Positions 1-7,295 of a DNA stretch of 26,318 nt are shown piece after piece. The notes beneath the pieces are model-generated. The model saw nothing but the letters and a program-made list of their open reading frames with translations, was not told the origin of the DNA and ran no database searches. Position numbers and translations under genes: made by a program. Numbering within the stretch: the stretch's first letter is position 1; each line of letters starts with the position of its first letter. Source of the DNA: a virus; IMG/VR virus record IMGVR_UViG_3300034066_002609, positions 1 through 26,318 of that record; one strand, given 5' to 3'.

Positions 1-1
1 C

Positions 2-64
2 TCTATTGATGCGCAAGTAGACATGGAGCTTGACGAGGACGAAGACGACGAGGATGATGATTGA
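2..64 (+). CDS. C-terminal end of a protein with an acidic tail (partial)
   Basis: The reading frame entering the window ends at the TGA at 62-64. Its last residues are almost all Asp and Glu (DEDEDDEDDD at the very end). The start lies outside the window, so the family cannot be named. Acidic tails of this kind occur on single-strand DNA-binding and other nucleic-acid proteins, but also on many unrelated proteins. The stop shares its A with the ATG of the next gene, which suggests translational coupling. Confidence 0.6.
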   Translation, partial: SIDAQVDMELDEDEDDEDDD

Positions 65-438
65 TGCCTACTTACGACTACGAGTGCGATGGCTGTGGCG
101 ATAAGTTTGAGTTGTATCAGTCGTTTAGCGATAGCACTAAACGAAAATGCAAGAAGTGCGGAGAGAAAAAGCTAAGGCGTTTAATCGGATGTGGCATAGA
201 CGCGTTCTGCAATAATGTCACTACTATTGGCCAGATGGGCGAAAGAAACGCAAAGAAGGCAGGCCGATGCAAGGCTGAGGAATTGGCCGCAAAGAGTGAA
301 GACAAAAAGAAAAAGGCACAACAGCTAATGGGCAACGATTCTGGCAAACGACCATGGTGGAGAAATACAGACAAGCCTTTAGACCTAAAGAAAATAAAGA
401 ACGTAAAGAAGTATATAGAGGAGGGCAAAAAAGAATGA
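64..438 (+). CDS. FmdB-like zinc-ribbon protein
   Basis: A 124-residue protein opening with MPTYDYEC, the signature of the FmdB putative regulatory family. Four cysteines form a zinc ribbon: C8-x2-C11 and C29-x2-C32, followed by the family's typical KLRRLIG stretch. The remaining ~80 residues are highly charged and Lys-rich (KSEDKKKKAQQ and a basic C-terminus), longer than the short cellular FmdB core and possibly nucleic-acid binding. The ATG at 64 was preferred to the TTG at 61 because the family begins exactly at MPTY. Phage copies are common, but their role is not known. The TGA overlaps the next start in ATGA. Confidence 0.8.
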   Translation: MPTYDYECDGCGDKFELYQSFSDSTKRKCKKCGEKKLRRLIGCGIDAFCNNVTTIGQMGERNAKKAGRCKAEELAAKSEDKKKKAQQLMGNDSGKRPWWRNTDKPLDLKKIKNVKKYIEEGKKE

Positions 439-641
439 CTCCAAATGATGAATCTAATCCACATGTTGCTGTGGTATATGTTTTTGCAGAAGTTCATGAG
501 AAATTACCAGATGGTACAGCTTCTGGTAACCCTGTTGAAAAACGAAATATGACTTTGAAGATTAGTGGAACAGATAGATGGACGTGCGAGCGAAAGCTTG
601 CCGAAGCCCTGGAGGAATTACTCAAATGCTCCGCCAAGTAG
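435..641 (+). CDS. Small hypothetical protein
   Basis: A 68-residue product starting at the ATG of an ATGA overlap with the upstream stop. The central part (VAVVYVFAEVHEKLPDG) looks like a beta hairpin, and the C-terminus (CERKLAEALEELLKC) like an amphipathic helix. There are no catalytic motifs or membrane segments. An in-frame extension up to 354 exists, but it would run deep into the FmdB-like gene and is rejected. No family recognised; membership of the tightly packed early operon is the main support for it being real. Confidence 0.55.
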   Translation: MTPNDESNPHVAVVYVFAEVHEKLPDGTASGNPVEKRNMTLKISGTDRWTCERKLAEALEELLKCSAK

Positions 642-952
642 TACAGTCTCAGCCTTCTGTGAAGTATGGCTTTCAAGATGGTGGACATACCATTCTTGAA
701 TGTTCTAACTGCAGGATTCCTTTGGTAGATGTTTTTGTTATTCAGCCAGATCAAGACTTTGACTGGAAATGTAAGGCGAAATGCTGTTATTGTGGAGACA
801 TGTCGTTTGAAAAGAACGTCCATGGCTTATTTCGTTATTCTGGGGCGCAGAAGCCTAGCGAGGGAGAAGACACAGAGTTGGTTACACAAGTGACACATCT
901 GGAGTCTGAGGGGCAAAGCGTACTCTTCCATACCGCTCCGGGGACAAAGTGA
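626..952 (+). CDS. Cys-rich putative zinc-binding protein
   Basis: A 108-residue product. The start at 626 is preceded by GGAGG at 611-615 with about 10 bases of spacing; the longer version starting at 578 lacks such a site. Cysteines are grouped as ECSNC near residues 26-29 and KCKAKCCYC about 30 residues later, a pattern suited to one zinc ribbon or knuckle. It ends in a polar, Glu-rich tail without motifs. It overlaps the preceding gene by 16 bases. No named family is recognised; a small DNA- or protein-binding role is possible but is inference only. Confidence 0.6.
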   Translation: MLRQVVQSQPSVKYGFQDGGHTILECSNCRIPLVDVFVIQPDQDFDWKCKAKCCYCGDMSFEKNVHGLFRYSGAQKPSEGEDTELVTQVTHLESEGQSVLFHTAPGTK

Positions 953-1314
953 TGAGCATTATGGATGACGCCAAAGCCTTTCTTGACAAAAAAGAATACT
1001 CCTCTTCGGGAGGAGGGATTGGCGTTGGTGGAGAAGCTATCGACTGCGACGACAGAGAATGTGTGGCGAAGACAATATCTACTGCTCGCACAAATATCAC
1101 TAAATATTATATCCGTCGTTGCTACCGAGGGATTGATGCTGGGCTATTTTTTAATCCTCAGAATCATGCCAAGTCAGAATTGTCTAGAGAAGAGGGACAT
1201 CTTGGGAAACGACGATTCGAGTTTGCAGAAGTTACTAAGCAGTCGTTCGACGCTTATGTTAGTTTTCTAAAGAGCGGCAATACGTCGCTTCTTCGTATGG
1301 CTCAGAGGGTTTGA
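952..1314 (+). CDS. Hypothetical protein
   Basis: About 120 residues, starting in a TGATG junction with the upstream gene (ATG at 952; GTG at 949 and ATG at 961 are alternatives). A short charged N-terminus leads to a Gly-rich turn (SSSGGGIGVGG), then a basic mixed region (KYYIRRCYRG) and a helical C-terminus. There are no catalytic motifs, transmembrane segments or signal peptide. The family is not recognised. Its reality rests on the uninterrupted frame and the coupled start and stop. Confidence 0.55.
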   Translation: MSIMDDAKAFLDKKEYSSSGGGIGVGGEAIDCDDRECVAKTISTARTNITKYYIRRCYRGIDAGLFFNPQNHAKSELSREEGHLGKRRFEFAEVTKQSFDAYVSFLKSGNTSLLRMAQRV

Positions 1315-1316
1315 TG

Positions 1317-1622
1317 ATGGCTAAGAAGATTTTAGAACAAAAACCACTCTCGAAGATCGAGACCTACTACATCGACTCGTTGGTGTCTTTCAAGGGAATT
1401 GCCGAGATGGCTGAAGACATTGGCAGACCAGAATCAGAAATTGAATCTTATTACAAGCAAGCCAAGGCTAAGTCTCCAGGAAAATTTGGACGCCCATCTG
1501 AGGGGGTGACCATTATGACAGAGGCGGCTTCTATTGAAGGTGATGAGCAAGGGAAGGCGAATAGGTCAGGAAATAAGTTTATGGCTCATTACTCCAACAA
1601 TATTTTTAGGGGTCAAAAATGA
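1317..1622 (+). CDS. Small helix-turn-helix-like protein
   Basis: A 101-residue product. The segment from about residue 12 to 45 (KIETYYIDSLVSFKGIAEMA, then DIGRPESEIESYYKQA) reads as a helix, the usual 'GIAEMAEDIGR' turn and a recognition helix, as in short HTH DNA-binding or sigma-like proteins. The rest is a polar, probably flexible tail. The ATG at 1317 is chosen because AGAGGG at 1304-1309 lies 7 bases upstream; ATG 1314 is an alternative. The stop overlaps the next start as ATGA. A transcriptional or DNA-binding role in the early region is a reasonable guess, not shown. Confidence 0.6.
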   Translation: MAKKILEQKPLSKIETYYIDSLVSFKGIAEMAEDIGRPESEIESYYKQAKAKSPGKFGRPSEGVTIMTEAASIEGDEQGKANRSGNKFMAHYSNNIFRGQK

Positions 1623-2107
1623 TTAGTTTAGGCACTCTGTCAGAAGTTCTGTCTAAGGCTCCTTTTGACTCAACCTATTTGCTGGTAAGGCTTTCCGACG
1701 GGCAGTATGCTGTCGTGGAAGGCGAGTCAGCCTGTTGGCTTGAGCTGGCAGAATTTTGTTTTGATTGTCACCTGACAGTCAAATCTATGGAAATTAGATT
1801 TCGCTCTTCGTCTTTTGCTCCTTGCCCAGACGACGCAGAAGGCTATTTCTTCCGTTCTGGGGCAGCAGCATCCCTATCTGGTGACTCAAAGGCCTTTTCT
1901 CTTTTCTTCCTGGGCCACCTGTCTGGCAATAGTGTTCACGTTAAGGCTGTTGTCGTTCCCGAAATGGCAGTCGTTAATAGCGACATCCGTGATCCAGAGG
2001 ACAAGGAAACTGTGGGCCAGTACTTGATAACCGCGAGGGCGGTCCCCTATAGTCATGCCTCTGAAAAGCCGGAGGATGATTATGGCCAGGAAAGAGACGG
2101 AGAGTAG
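1619..2107 (+). CDS. Hypothetical protein
   Basis: A 162-residue product with an ATGA-coupled start. The sequence alternates hydrophobic and polar residues (TYLLVRLSDGQYAVVEG, SVHVKAVVVPEMAVV), suggesting a mostly beta fold. The C-terminus is acidic and polar. No metal-binding pattern, nucleotide-binding loop or membrane segment is visible. The last 26 bases overlap the next gene. No family is recognised. Confidence 0.55.
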   Translation: MISLGTLSEVLSKAPFDSTYLLVRLSDGQYAVVEGESACWLELAEFCFDCHLTVKSMEIRFRSSSFAPCPDDAEGYFFRSGAAASLSGDSKAFSLFFLGHLSGNSVHVKAVVVPEMAVVNSDIRDPEDKETVGQYLITARAVPYSHASEKPEDDYGQERDGE

Positions 2108-2546
2108 TCGCTACGAAAGTCGTTATGGTGGAGGTTGGGTCGCCCCCCAACAGATCCTGGCAGAATATATGTGTGAGAGGCAGGCATTGAAGGAAAAAAC
2201 TTCTTTGCCTGCTAAGTTTTGGGATCTCGACAGATGGAAAAAGATTTTTCTGCTTCAACTCAGGCTAGCTTTGAAGCTGCTTGAAACATATCACCCGACA
2301 GTAATATCTAGAGCGATACGTTCTCCAGAAGGCAAGAAGGCATACTCATTTGGTGCCCCATTCCTAAAAGATGCCCTGGCAAGAGAACAGCTAAAGTATG
2401 ACGCGGAAATACTTTCCTTAGCGTCTTCACCCACTACTCTTTTGTCGACGCCTCCCCCGAGCGGTAAGCAGGAGGTTGAGACAAGACCCGTTTTCTCTTG
2501 TTCTAGGTCTATGCGTTCCAAATTAGAGGAGCTTGAGCGTGGCTAA
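2082..2546 (+). CDS. Hypothetical protein upstream of recA
   Basis: A 154-residue product starting at ATG 2082, six bases after GGAGG at 2071-2075; the ATG at 2076 is too close to that site. The N-terminus is basic and Gly-rich (RYGGGWVAP). The middle is helical with aromatic and leucine residues (WKKIFLLQLRLALKLLETYH), and the C-terminal third is Ser/Pro-rich, ending in a basic-acidic helix. It overlaps the recA start by 8 bases. Its position suggests a recombination or replication accessory factor, but nothing in the sequence identifies one. Confidence 0.55.
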   Translation: MARKETESSRYESRYGGGWVAPQQILAEYMCERQALKEKTSLPAKFWDLDRWKKIFLLQLRLALKLLETYHPTVISRAIRSPEGKKAYSFGAPFLKDALAREQLKYDAEILSLASSPTTLLSTPPPSGKQEVETRPVFSCSRSMRSKLEELERG

Positions 2547-4614
2547 AAAAGTTGAGTCTGACCTTACGAAAGAAATGATCAAAAAGTATGGTGATGGAGT
2601 CGTCGTCTCTGCTCGCGACGTGATGAATCTTGAGGAAGAGAGAAAGCAAGTCATACCTTTGGCTCCAGCGCTAAATGTAGCCTTGCATGGAGGCATACCA
2701 GAGGGGACCTGGGTTACTTGTTCAGGACAACCCAAGAGTGGCAAGGAGCAACCAGTATCTGCGATAGTCCACACCCCTGCTGGTCCAATGAGGATTGGAG
2801 ACTTGTCTGTTGGAGACGAGATTTGTCATCCGTATGGCAAAAGTAATGTCGTAGGAGTATTCCCTCAAGGAGTGAAGCAGGTATATCGAGTTCACTTTGA
2901 CTCTGGAGATTATGCTGAGTGTGGGATAGACCACCTGTGGCAGGTCGGATGCTCTAAGACATTAAAGAAAAAAGTTGTTCGACTGTTCGACATCAAAGAT
3001 GACCTATATCTCAAGCAAAAAAATAACCGCTGGGGCAGGCGCCCAAAATGGACAGTTGATGTACCTTCCCCAGTATGCATGAATAAGCAAGAAGTCCCCG
3101 TAGATCCCTATGTTGTGGGATTATTGCTGGGGAATGGTTCAATGGTTACGAATAATATGTCTTTCACAACAATGGATAAAGAGCTAGCTGTTGTGGTGGG
3201 CAATCAAGGGAATTGTCAGGTTTCAGCCAATAGAAGTCTATATAGCTACAGGATAACTGCAAGCAGGGAGCTGAGAGGCTCTCTTTCTGAACTCGGGCTA
3301 ATGGGAAGGCACTCTCACACAAAGTGTGTCCCAGAAATTTATCTGTATAATTGGGCACCCGTTAGGCTTGCTGTATTGCAGGGATTGATGGATACCGACG
3401 GGACAGCAAATAAAAAAGGCGACTGTGAGTTCAGCACCGCGTCCAGGAAGTTGGCGGAAGACGTTAAGCATCTTGTCTTGTCTTTGGGTGGGCTTTGCTC
3501 TATTCGCATGACCAGAAAAGAATTGAACGGTAAGATGTTTCACTCCTATCGCTGTTTTATCCGTATGCCAGACGCAAGCGTTCTCTTTCGCGTCGACAGG
3601 AAAAAGAGTAGGTGTACAAGAAAAAGGACCAATTCTCTACGTCGTAGAATTGTTTCCGTCGAGTATGTGCGTGACGAGATGTCTGTTTGCATTGAGGTCT
3701 CGAGTGACGACGGTTTGTATTTAACCAATAACTTTATTGTCACACACAATACTTCCACAGCTCTGTCTTTTGCTGCACAGTGCCAGAAACCGGAATATGG
3801 GGCGAGACACGTTTATTATCTGAACGTGGAGGGGCGACTGAAAGAAATGAATCTGCGGGGAACGCTAGGTCTAGATCTAGACAAGATGACAATTGTTAGA
3901 TCTACCGCAGATAAAATCCTTTCTGCAAAAGACTATCTCACGCTAGCAATGCAGGTAATAAATACTCATCCTGGATGTCTTGTGATTATTGATTCCGTCT
4001 CCGCCCTGTGTGATGAAAAAGAAATGGATGAAGGTGTGGGGTACGAAAATAGAGGGGCTGGCAATAAGATCTTCGCTGGCTTTTGTCGCCAGGCGGCAAA
4101 CATAGTCCCAGTGAGGAACTGTATTGTCTGGGCGATTATGCATCTTACTCAGTCCCAGACTGGTTATGGCGGTTATGTCGAGAAGGGATCTAGGACATTA
4201 CAGTACCAGGCTGACGTACAAATGAGAGTTAAGTATGATAGACCATGGAAAGTCGGAGTTTCTGGAAGCGAAAAGCAAATTGGCCAGCAGGTTCATTGGT
4301 TGATTGAGTCCTGCGCTCTCGGGCCTCCTGGAATGGAAGTAGATTCGTACATTCGCTATGGCGTTGGGGTAGACAGGGTGTTTGAGGCCATCAATCTAGG
4401 CGTTCAGTTAGGCTTAGTGGGCAAGGCGGGAGCCTGGATGTCTCTTGACTATATGGAAAGACATGTCGCACTTTTAGGTTTGGATAAGTGGGGGGATGAA
4501 GCCATCAAGAAAACTAAGACTCAGGGCGCCGAAAAGTTGTATAAGCTTCTTCAAGACAATCCTGCCTGGATAGAAGTTCTGGAGAAAGAAATCTCAAAGA
4601 TGATTAATCCATGA
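2539..4614 (+). CDS. recA: RecA-like recombinase interrupted by an intein
   Basis: Encodes the strand-exchange ATPase that coats single-stranded DNA for recombination-dependent replication and repair. Without the 335-residue intein the host protein is 356 residues, normal for RecA. Visible features: the RecA-type lead-in IPLAPALNVALHGGIPEG, a Walker A motif GQPKSGK/T split by the intein, Walker B CLVIIDSVSAL, an L2-like region around HLTQSQTGYGG, and the C-terminal signature FEAINLGVQLGLVGKAGAW. GTG 2539 is chosen since AGAGGAG at 2525-2531 is well placed for it; the TTG at 2533 is too close. It is ATGA-coupled to the nuclease gene downstream. ATP binding requires removal of the intein, because the P-loop is incomplete until splicing. 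Confidence 0.93.
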   Translation: MAKKVESDLTKEMIKKYGDGVVVSARDVMNLEEERKQVIPLAPALNVALHGGIPEGTWVTCSGQPKSGKEQPVSAIVHTPAGPMRIGDLSVGDEICHPYGKSNVVGVFPQGVKQVYRVHFDSGDYAECGIDHLWQVGCSKTLKKKVVRLFDIKDDLYLKQKNNRWGRRPKWTVDVPSPVCMNKQEVPVDPYVVGLLLGNGSMVTNNMSFTTMDKELAVVVGNQGNCQVSANRSLYSYRITASRELRGSLSELGLMGRHSHTKCVPEIYLYNWAPVRLAVLQGLMDTDGTANKKGDCEFSTASRKLAEDVKHLVLSLGGLCSIRMTRKELNGKMFHSYRCFIRMPDASVLFRVDRKKSRCTRKRTNSLRRRIVSVEYVRDEMSVCIEVSSDDGLYLTNNFIVTHNTSTALSFAAQCQKPEYGARHVYYLNVEGRLKEMNLRGTLGLDLDKMTIVRSTADKILSAKDYLTLAMQVINTHPGCLVIIDSVSALCDEKEMDEGVGYENRGAGNKIFAGFCRQAANIVPVRNCIVWAIMHLTQSQTGYGGYVEKGSRTLQYQADVQMRVKYDRPWKVGVSGSEKQIGQQVHWLIESCALGPPGMEVDSYIRYGVGVDRVFEAINLGVQLGLVGKAGAWMSLDYMERHVALLGLDKWGDEAIKKTKTQGAEKLYKLLQDNPAWIEVLEKEISKMINP
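2746..3750 (+). mobile_element. LAGLIDADG intein in the RecA P-loop
   Basis: A 335-residue in-frame insertion between the Lys and Thr of the Walker A motif (GQPKSGK, then TSTALSF). The N-terminal block has the Hint feature RIGDLSVGDEI. Block B contains CGIDHLW. A two-motif LAGLIDADG endonuclease follows (VVGLLLGNG near 3112-3138 and LQGLMDTDG at 3376-3402). The end, CIEVSSDDGLYLTNN then FIVTHN/T, is a typical block F/G. The first residue is Glu rather than Cys, Ser or Ala. The block F Cys and block B Trp recall class 3 inteins, although the adjacent Thr of that triad is Ile here. The first nuclease motif has Asn where the catalytic Asp is expected. Confidence 0.92.
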
Positions 4615-5012
4615 AAGTAATTGGACTTAACGGAAAAATATACTCGTGGTCGTTTTCTGGTCGTAGCTATGATGGCCCAGGGGGACCAAAAAGGTCGGGC
4701 CTGCATGGGAAGGTGAGAGAGTTTCTGCGTACCATCTATCCAGTAGACAGGATAATGGAAGAGGTCGGGCTTCCTGGTTCTCATGGCCTTAGGCTTGATT
4801 TTTATTTGCCTTTAAGGCAGATAGCCATTGAGGCGCACGGAGAACAGCACTATAAATTCATCGCCCATTTTCATGGCACGATGATGGGCTTTCTTCGTGG
4901 GAAAGAGCGCGACGACAAGAAAAAGCAGTGGTGTGAGATCAACAACATTCGTTTGGTTGAGTTACCTTTTGATGGGGGAGACGAGCAATGGCGGAAGATG
5001 TTCCAGACGTAG
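4611..5012 (+). CDS. Vsr/DUF559-like PD-(D/E)XK nuclease
   Basis: A 133-residue protein. The core RLDFYLPLRQIAIEAHGEQH matches the active-site layout of the Vsr/DUF559 branch of PD-(D/E)XK nucleases (Asp in LDFYLP, Glu in AIEAHG, then QH). It is followed by a basic helix KERDDKKKQWCEIN and the closing strand IRLVELPF. Family members cut DNA at mismatches, branches or specific sites. Immediate coupling to recA suggests recombination or repair processing. It could instead be a free-standing homing-type nuclease; the substrate cannot be told from sequence. The start forms ATGA with the recA stop. Confidence 0.65.
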   Translation: MKVIGLNGKIYSWSFSGRSYDGPGGPKRSGLHGKVREFLRTIYPVDRIMEEVGLPGSHGLRLDFYLPLRQIAIEAHGEQHYKFIAHFHGTMMGFLRGKERDDKKKQWCEINNIRLVELPFDGGDEQWRKMFQT

Positions 5013-5452
5013 TAGTTGAAGTTCAAAAGGCTCTCGACAGTTTTGAGCAATCAGTTTTTCCTGTTGACGGGGAGGGGGCTATGAAGTATCTCTCCATTAG
5101 TCAGGATGAACTGCGCATGCTTTCTGCTGACGAGTGTGGTGAGGCAGCTGTTCTATTGGTGGCGTTATCATTTCATGTTTCCAAGCAGATCAATAAGCTC
5201 AAGGCTCAAATTAGATATTGTGGCGAAGCGATCATGAAGAATGTTGCGCCAAGACTTGCTAACTACAGATATAATTCTCCTGATGAGCGCATGTGCTTGG
5301 CGATTGCTGAGGATGACTTTTCTACGAAGATGAAAAGGCACGAGGTAACCCTATCTTGTCAAATGGATAGGATTGAGTATTTACCCTTAAGGCTAGAGAA
5401 GTCAGCAGATATGTTTTCTTCTTTGGCTGCTACGAGAAGGAGGAGATCATGA
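4988..5452 (+). CDS. Hypothetical alpha-helical protein
   Basis: A 154-residue protein with GGGGGAG at 4974-4980, seven bases before its ATG. It is predominantly helical, with long amphipathic stretches (ECGEAAVLLVALSFHVSKQI and the C-terminal DRIEYLPLRLEKSADMFSSL), and ends in a run of arginines (ATRRRRS). No catalytic motif. The position between the recA/nuclease pair and the helicase genes suggests a replication or recombination mediator, but no known mediator signature is seen. It overlaps the previous gene by 25 bases and is ATGA-coupled to the next. Confidence 0.6.
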   Translation: MAEDVPDVVVEVQKALDSFEQSVFPVDGEGAMKYLSISQDELRMLSADECGEAAVLLVALSFHVSKQINKLKAQIRYCGEAIMKNVAPRLANYRYNSPDERMCLAIAEDDFSTKMKRHEVTLSCQMDRIEYLPLRLEKSADMFSSLAATRRRRS

Positions 5453-5847
5453 GCGACGAGTTGATTGTTCAAATTAATGAGGCTGTGTCTGCTAAGGATT
5501 GGGCTAGGGTCACAGAGATAGCAACCAGGCTATTGTCTTCCCCTAAGACTTTGGGGGCTAAGAAGAAAAGAACAGTTGCTCCTTCCGATCAAAAGAAAGA
5601 GGTCGTTAGCTCTAATCGTTTTGTCGATGACAAGACATTAGAAAAACAGCATATACAGACAGACAAGAAGTGGTTAAAGCACGCTCAGCCGACCAGCCGT
5701 CGCCCCGCCTCTAGTAGAGACCCTGTGCAGGCCTTTTGTCCCAAGTGCAATAAGTCTCACATGGTAGCTCCAGCGATTGCAGCTTTACGACAAGGACTAG
5801 ATGCTGGAATTGTTTGTCCTTCATGCTTGAGAGGAAGTCGCAGATGA
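5449..5847 (+). CDS. Small protein with C-terminal zinc ribbon, upstream of the helicase
   Basis: A 132-residue protein with one of the best ribosome binding sites in the window (AAGGAGG at 5437-5443, five bases before ATG). The N-terminus is a short helical region (IVQINEAVSAKDWARVTEIA), the centre is Lys/Ser-rich and probably disordered, and the C-terminus carries a zinc ribbon CPKC...CPSC about 30 residues apart, ending in GSRR. The stop overlaps the dnaB start as ATGA. Adjacent placement hints at a helicase-associated role such as loading, which is inference; no loader family is recognised. Confidence 0.65.
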   Translation: MSDELIVQINEAVSAKDWARVTEIATRLLSSPKTLGAKKKRTVAPSDQKKEVVSSNRFVDDKTLEKQHIQTDKKWLKHAQPTSRRPASSRDPVQAFCPKCNKSHMVAPAIAALRQGLDAGIVCPSCLRGSRR

Positions 5848-7295
5848 ATAGTGACCCCTCATCAGAAAGGGCCGTTCTCGCAGGTTTGCTTCGCGGAGGT
5901 CATGATTCATATGTTGAGGTATCAGATGTTTTGACTGCGGATTGTTTTGTCTGTTCTTCGAACTGCATATATTACAGGTGTCTAGAAAAAGTCCTTTCTG
6001 AGCCAGGAAGCAAGGCAGATATTCCGTCAATTATGTCTGCTGCTGGGGTTCTTGGACTTTCTGATTTCTTTAGCAACCAGGATGAGCTAAAGTATTTGCG
6101 CGCACTAACAGTTACGGCAATTGACCCATCTAACTTGAGAAAGCAGGCGGCGAGACTAGTAAAACTGAAGAAGGCTAATGAGTTTTCTGAGGTCCTAAGT
6201 GAAGCATCTGTGAAGCTCGGCAGTGTCACCGGAGAGGAGACGTTGGGTGAGATTCTTGCTGTTGGTGAGGAGGCCGTCTTTAATTTTGTCGGGACTTTGG
6301 GAAATCAGAGCGACTCACTTTCTCACATATCCAAGGATCTTGATGAATATCTGGAATACTTGTCTAGTAATCCCTCAGACATGATGGGGGTTGGCTCAGG
6401 CATGCCTCAGTATGATGCTTCTATTGGTGGCGGTTTCCAGAGGGGGACTGTAAATATTATTGGTGCCAGGCCAAAGACGGGCAAGACTCAGCTAGCTGAC
6501 AATGTTGCTCTTCATGTCGCCGGAAAATTAGGTATCCCCGTCTTGAATCTTGACACAGAAATGTCAGCAAAAGAACACTGGCACAGAATGATAGCGAATA
6601 TGACTAGCATTTCTGTTGATCGCATCAAGTCTGGGAAGTTTGCTGGAGATCCAGCAGAGTCAAAGGCTGTTTTTAACGCTAAAGAAAAGATCAAGCAGAT
6701 GCCATACCACTATTCTTCAATAGCGGGACAGCCTTTTGAGGAGACAGTTGGCCTGATGCGTCGATGGTTATATAGGCACGTTGGGTTTGATGAGTCTGGC
6801 CAGACTAAGCCGTGCCTAATAGTATTTGACTATATCAAATTAATGGACGATAGGTCTATAACCAGGAACGTGAGTGAGTTTCAGGCATTAGGATTCTTGA
6901 TGACCAACCTTCACAATTTTGCAGTCAAGTATGATATTCCCGTTTTGGCGTTTGTTCAATTAAACAGGGATGGTATCAACGCTGAAGACACTAGCACTGC
7001 TTCTGGTTCGGACAGGATTATTTGGTTGTGTAGCAATTTCAGTATCTATAAATGGAAATCTCAGGAGGAAATGGCCGAGGAGGGGGCTGGTCCTGATGGT
7101 ATTCGCTACAATCTGAAGCTCATACCGGTTGTAACTAGGCATGGGAAAGGGGTAGACCATGGAGACTACATCAACATACAGGGGCAATATGAATTCGGGA
7201 GAGTTAGGGAGGGGCCAACGAGAAACGCCCTCCTCAGGAGCAAGTCTTCAAGGTCGGGATTCGATGCGCCCTCAGGCGCCCCTGCACAATTTTGA
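5844..7295 (+). CDS. dnaB: DnaB-type replicative DNA helicase
   Basis: A 483-residue protein, normal DnaB length, which unwinds the replication fork as a hexameric 5'-3' helicase. The N-terminal domain begins with the usual SSERAVLAGLL. The RecA-like domain has Walker A GARPKTGKT (from about residue 207), the NLDTEMS motif typical of DnaB, Walker B CLIVFDYIKLMDD, and AFVQLNRDG. The ATG at 5844 is used: it overlaps the upstream stop as ATGA and is preceded by a GAGGAAG site; an in-frame start at 5814 would add only ten residues from the previous gene. The final ~30 residues are low-complexity and overlap the primase gene. No intein is present in the P-loop. Confidence 0.92.
   Translation: MNSDPSSERAVLAGLLRGGHDSYVEVSDVLTADCFVCSSNCIYYRCLEKVLSEPGSKADIPSIMSAAGVLGLSDFFSNQDELKYLRALTVTAIDPSNLRKQAARLVKLKKANEFSEVLSEASVKLGSVTGEETLGEILAVGEEAVFNFVGTLGNQSDSLSHISKDLDEYLEYLSSNPSDMMGVGSGMPQYDASIGGGFQRGTVNIIGARPKTGKTQLADNVALHVAGKLGIPVLNLDTEMSAKEHWHRMIANMTSISVDRIKSGKFAGDPAESKAVFNAKEKIKQMPYHYSSIAGQPFEETVGLMRRWLYRHVGFDESGQTKPCLIVFDYIKLMDDRSITRNVSEFQALGFLMTNLHNFAVKYDIPVLAFVQLNRDGINAEDTSTASGSDRIIWLCSNFSIYKWKSQEEMAEEGAGPDGIRYNLKLIPVVTRHGKGVDHGDYINIQGQYEFGRVREGPTRNALLRSKSSRSGFDAPSGAPAQF

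Noticed and set aside
6462-6490. Intein in the DnaB P-loop
   Set aside because: The helicase Walker A motif GARPKTGKT is uninterrupted.
7159-7263. Longer N-terminus for the primase from ATG 7159 or 7189
   Set aside because: It would overlap the helicase gene by over 100 bases and adds only low-complexity sequence; the shorter start keeps the zinc finger and the Toprim domain whole.
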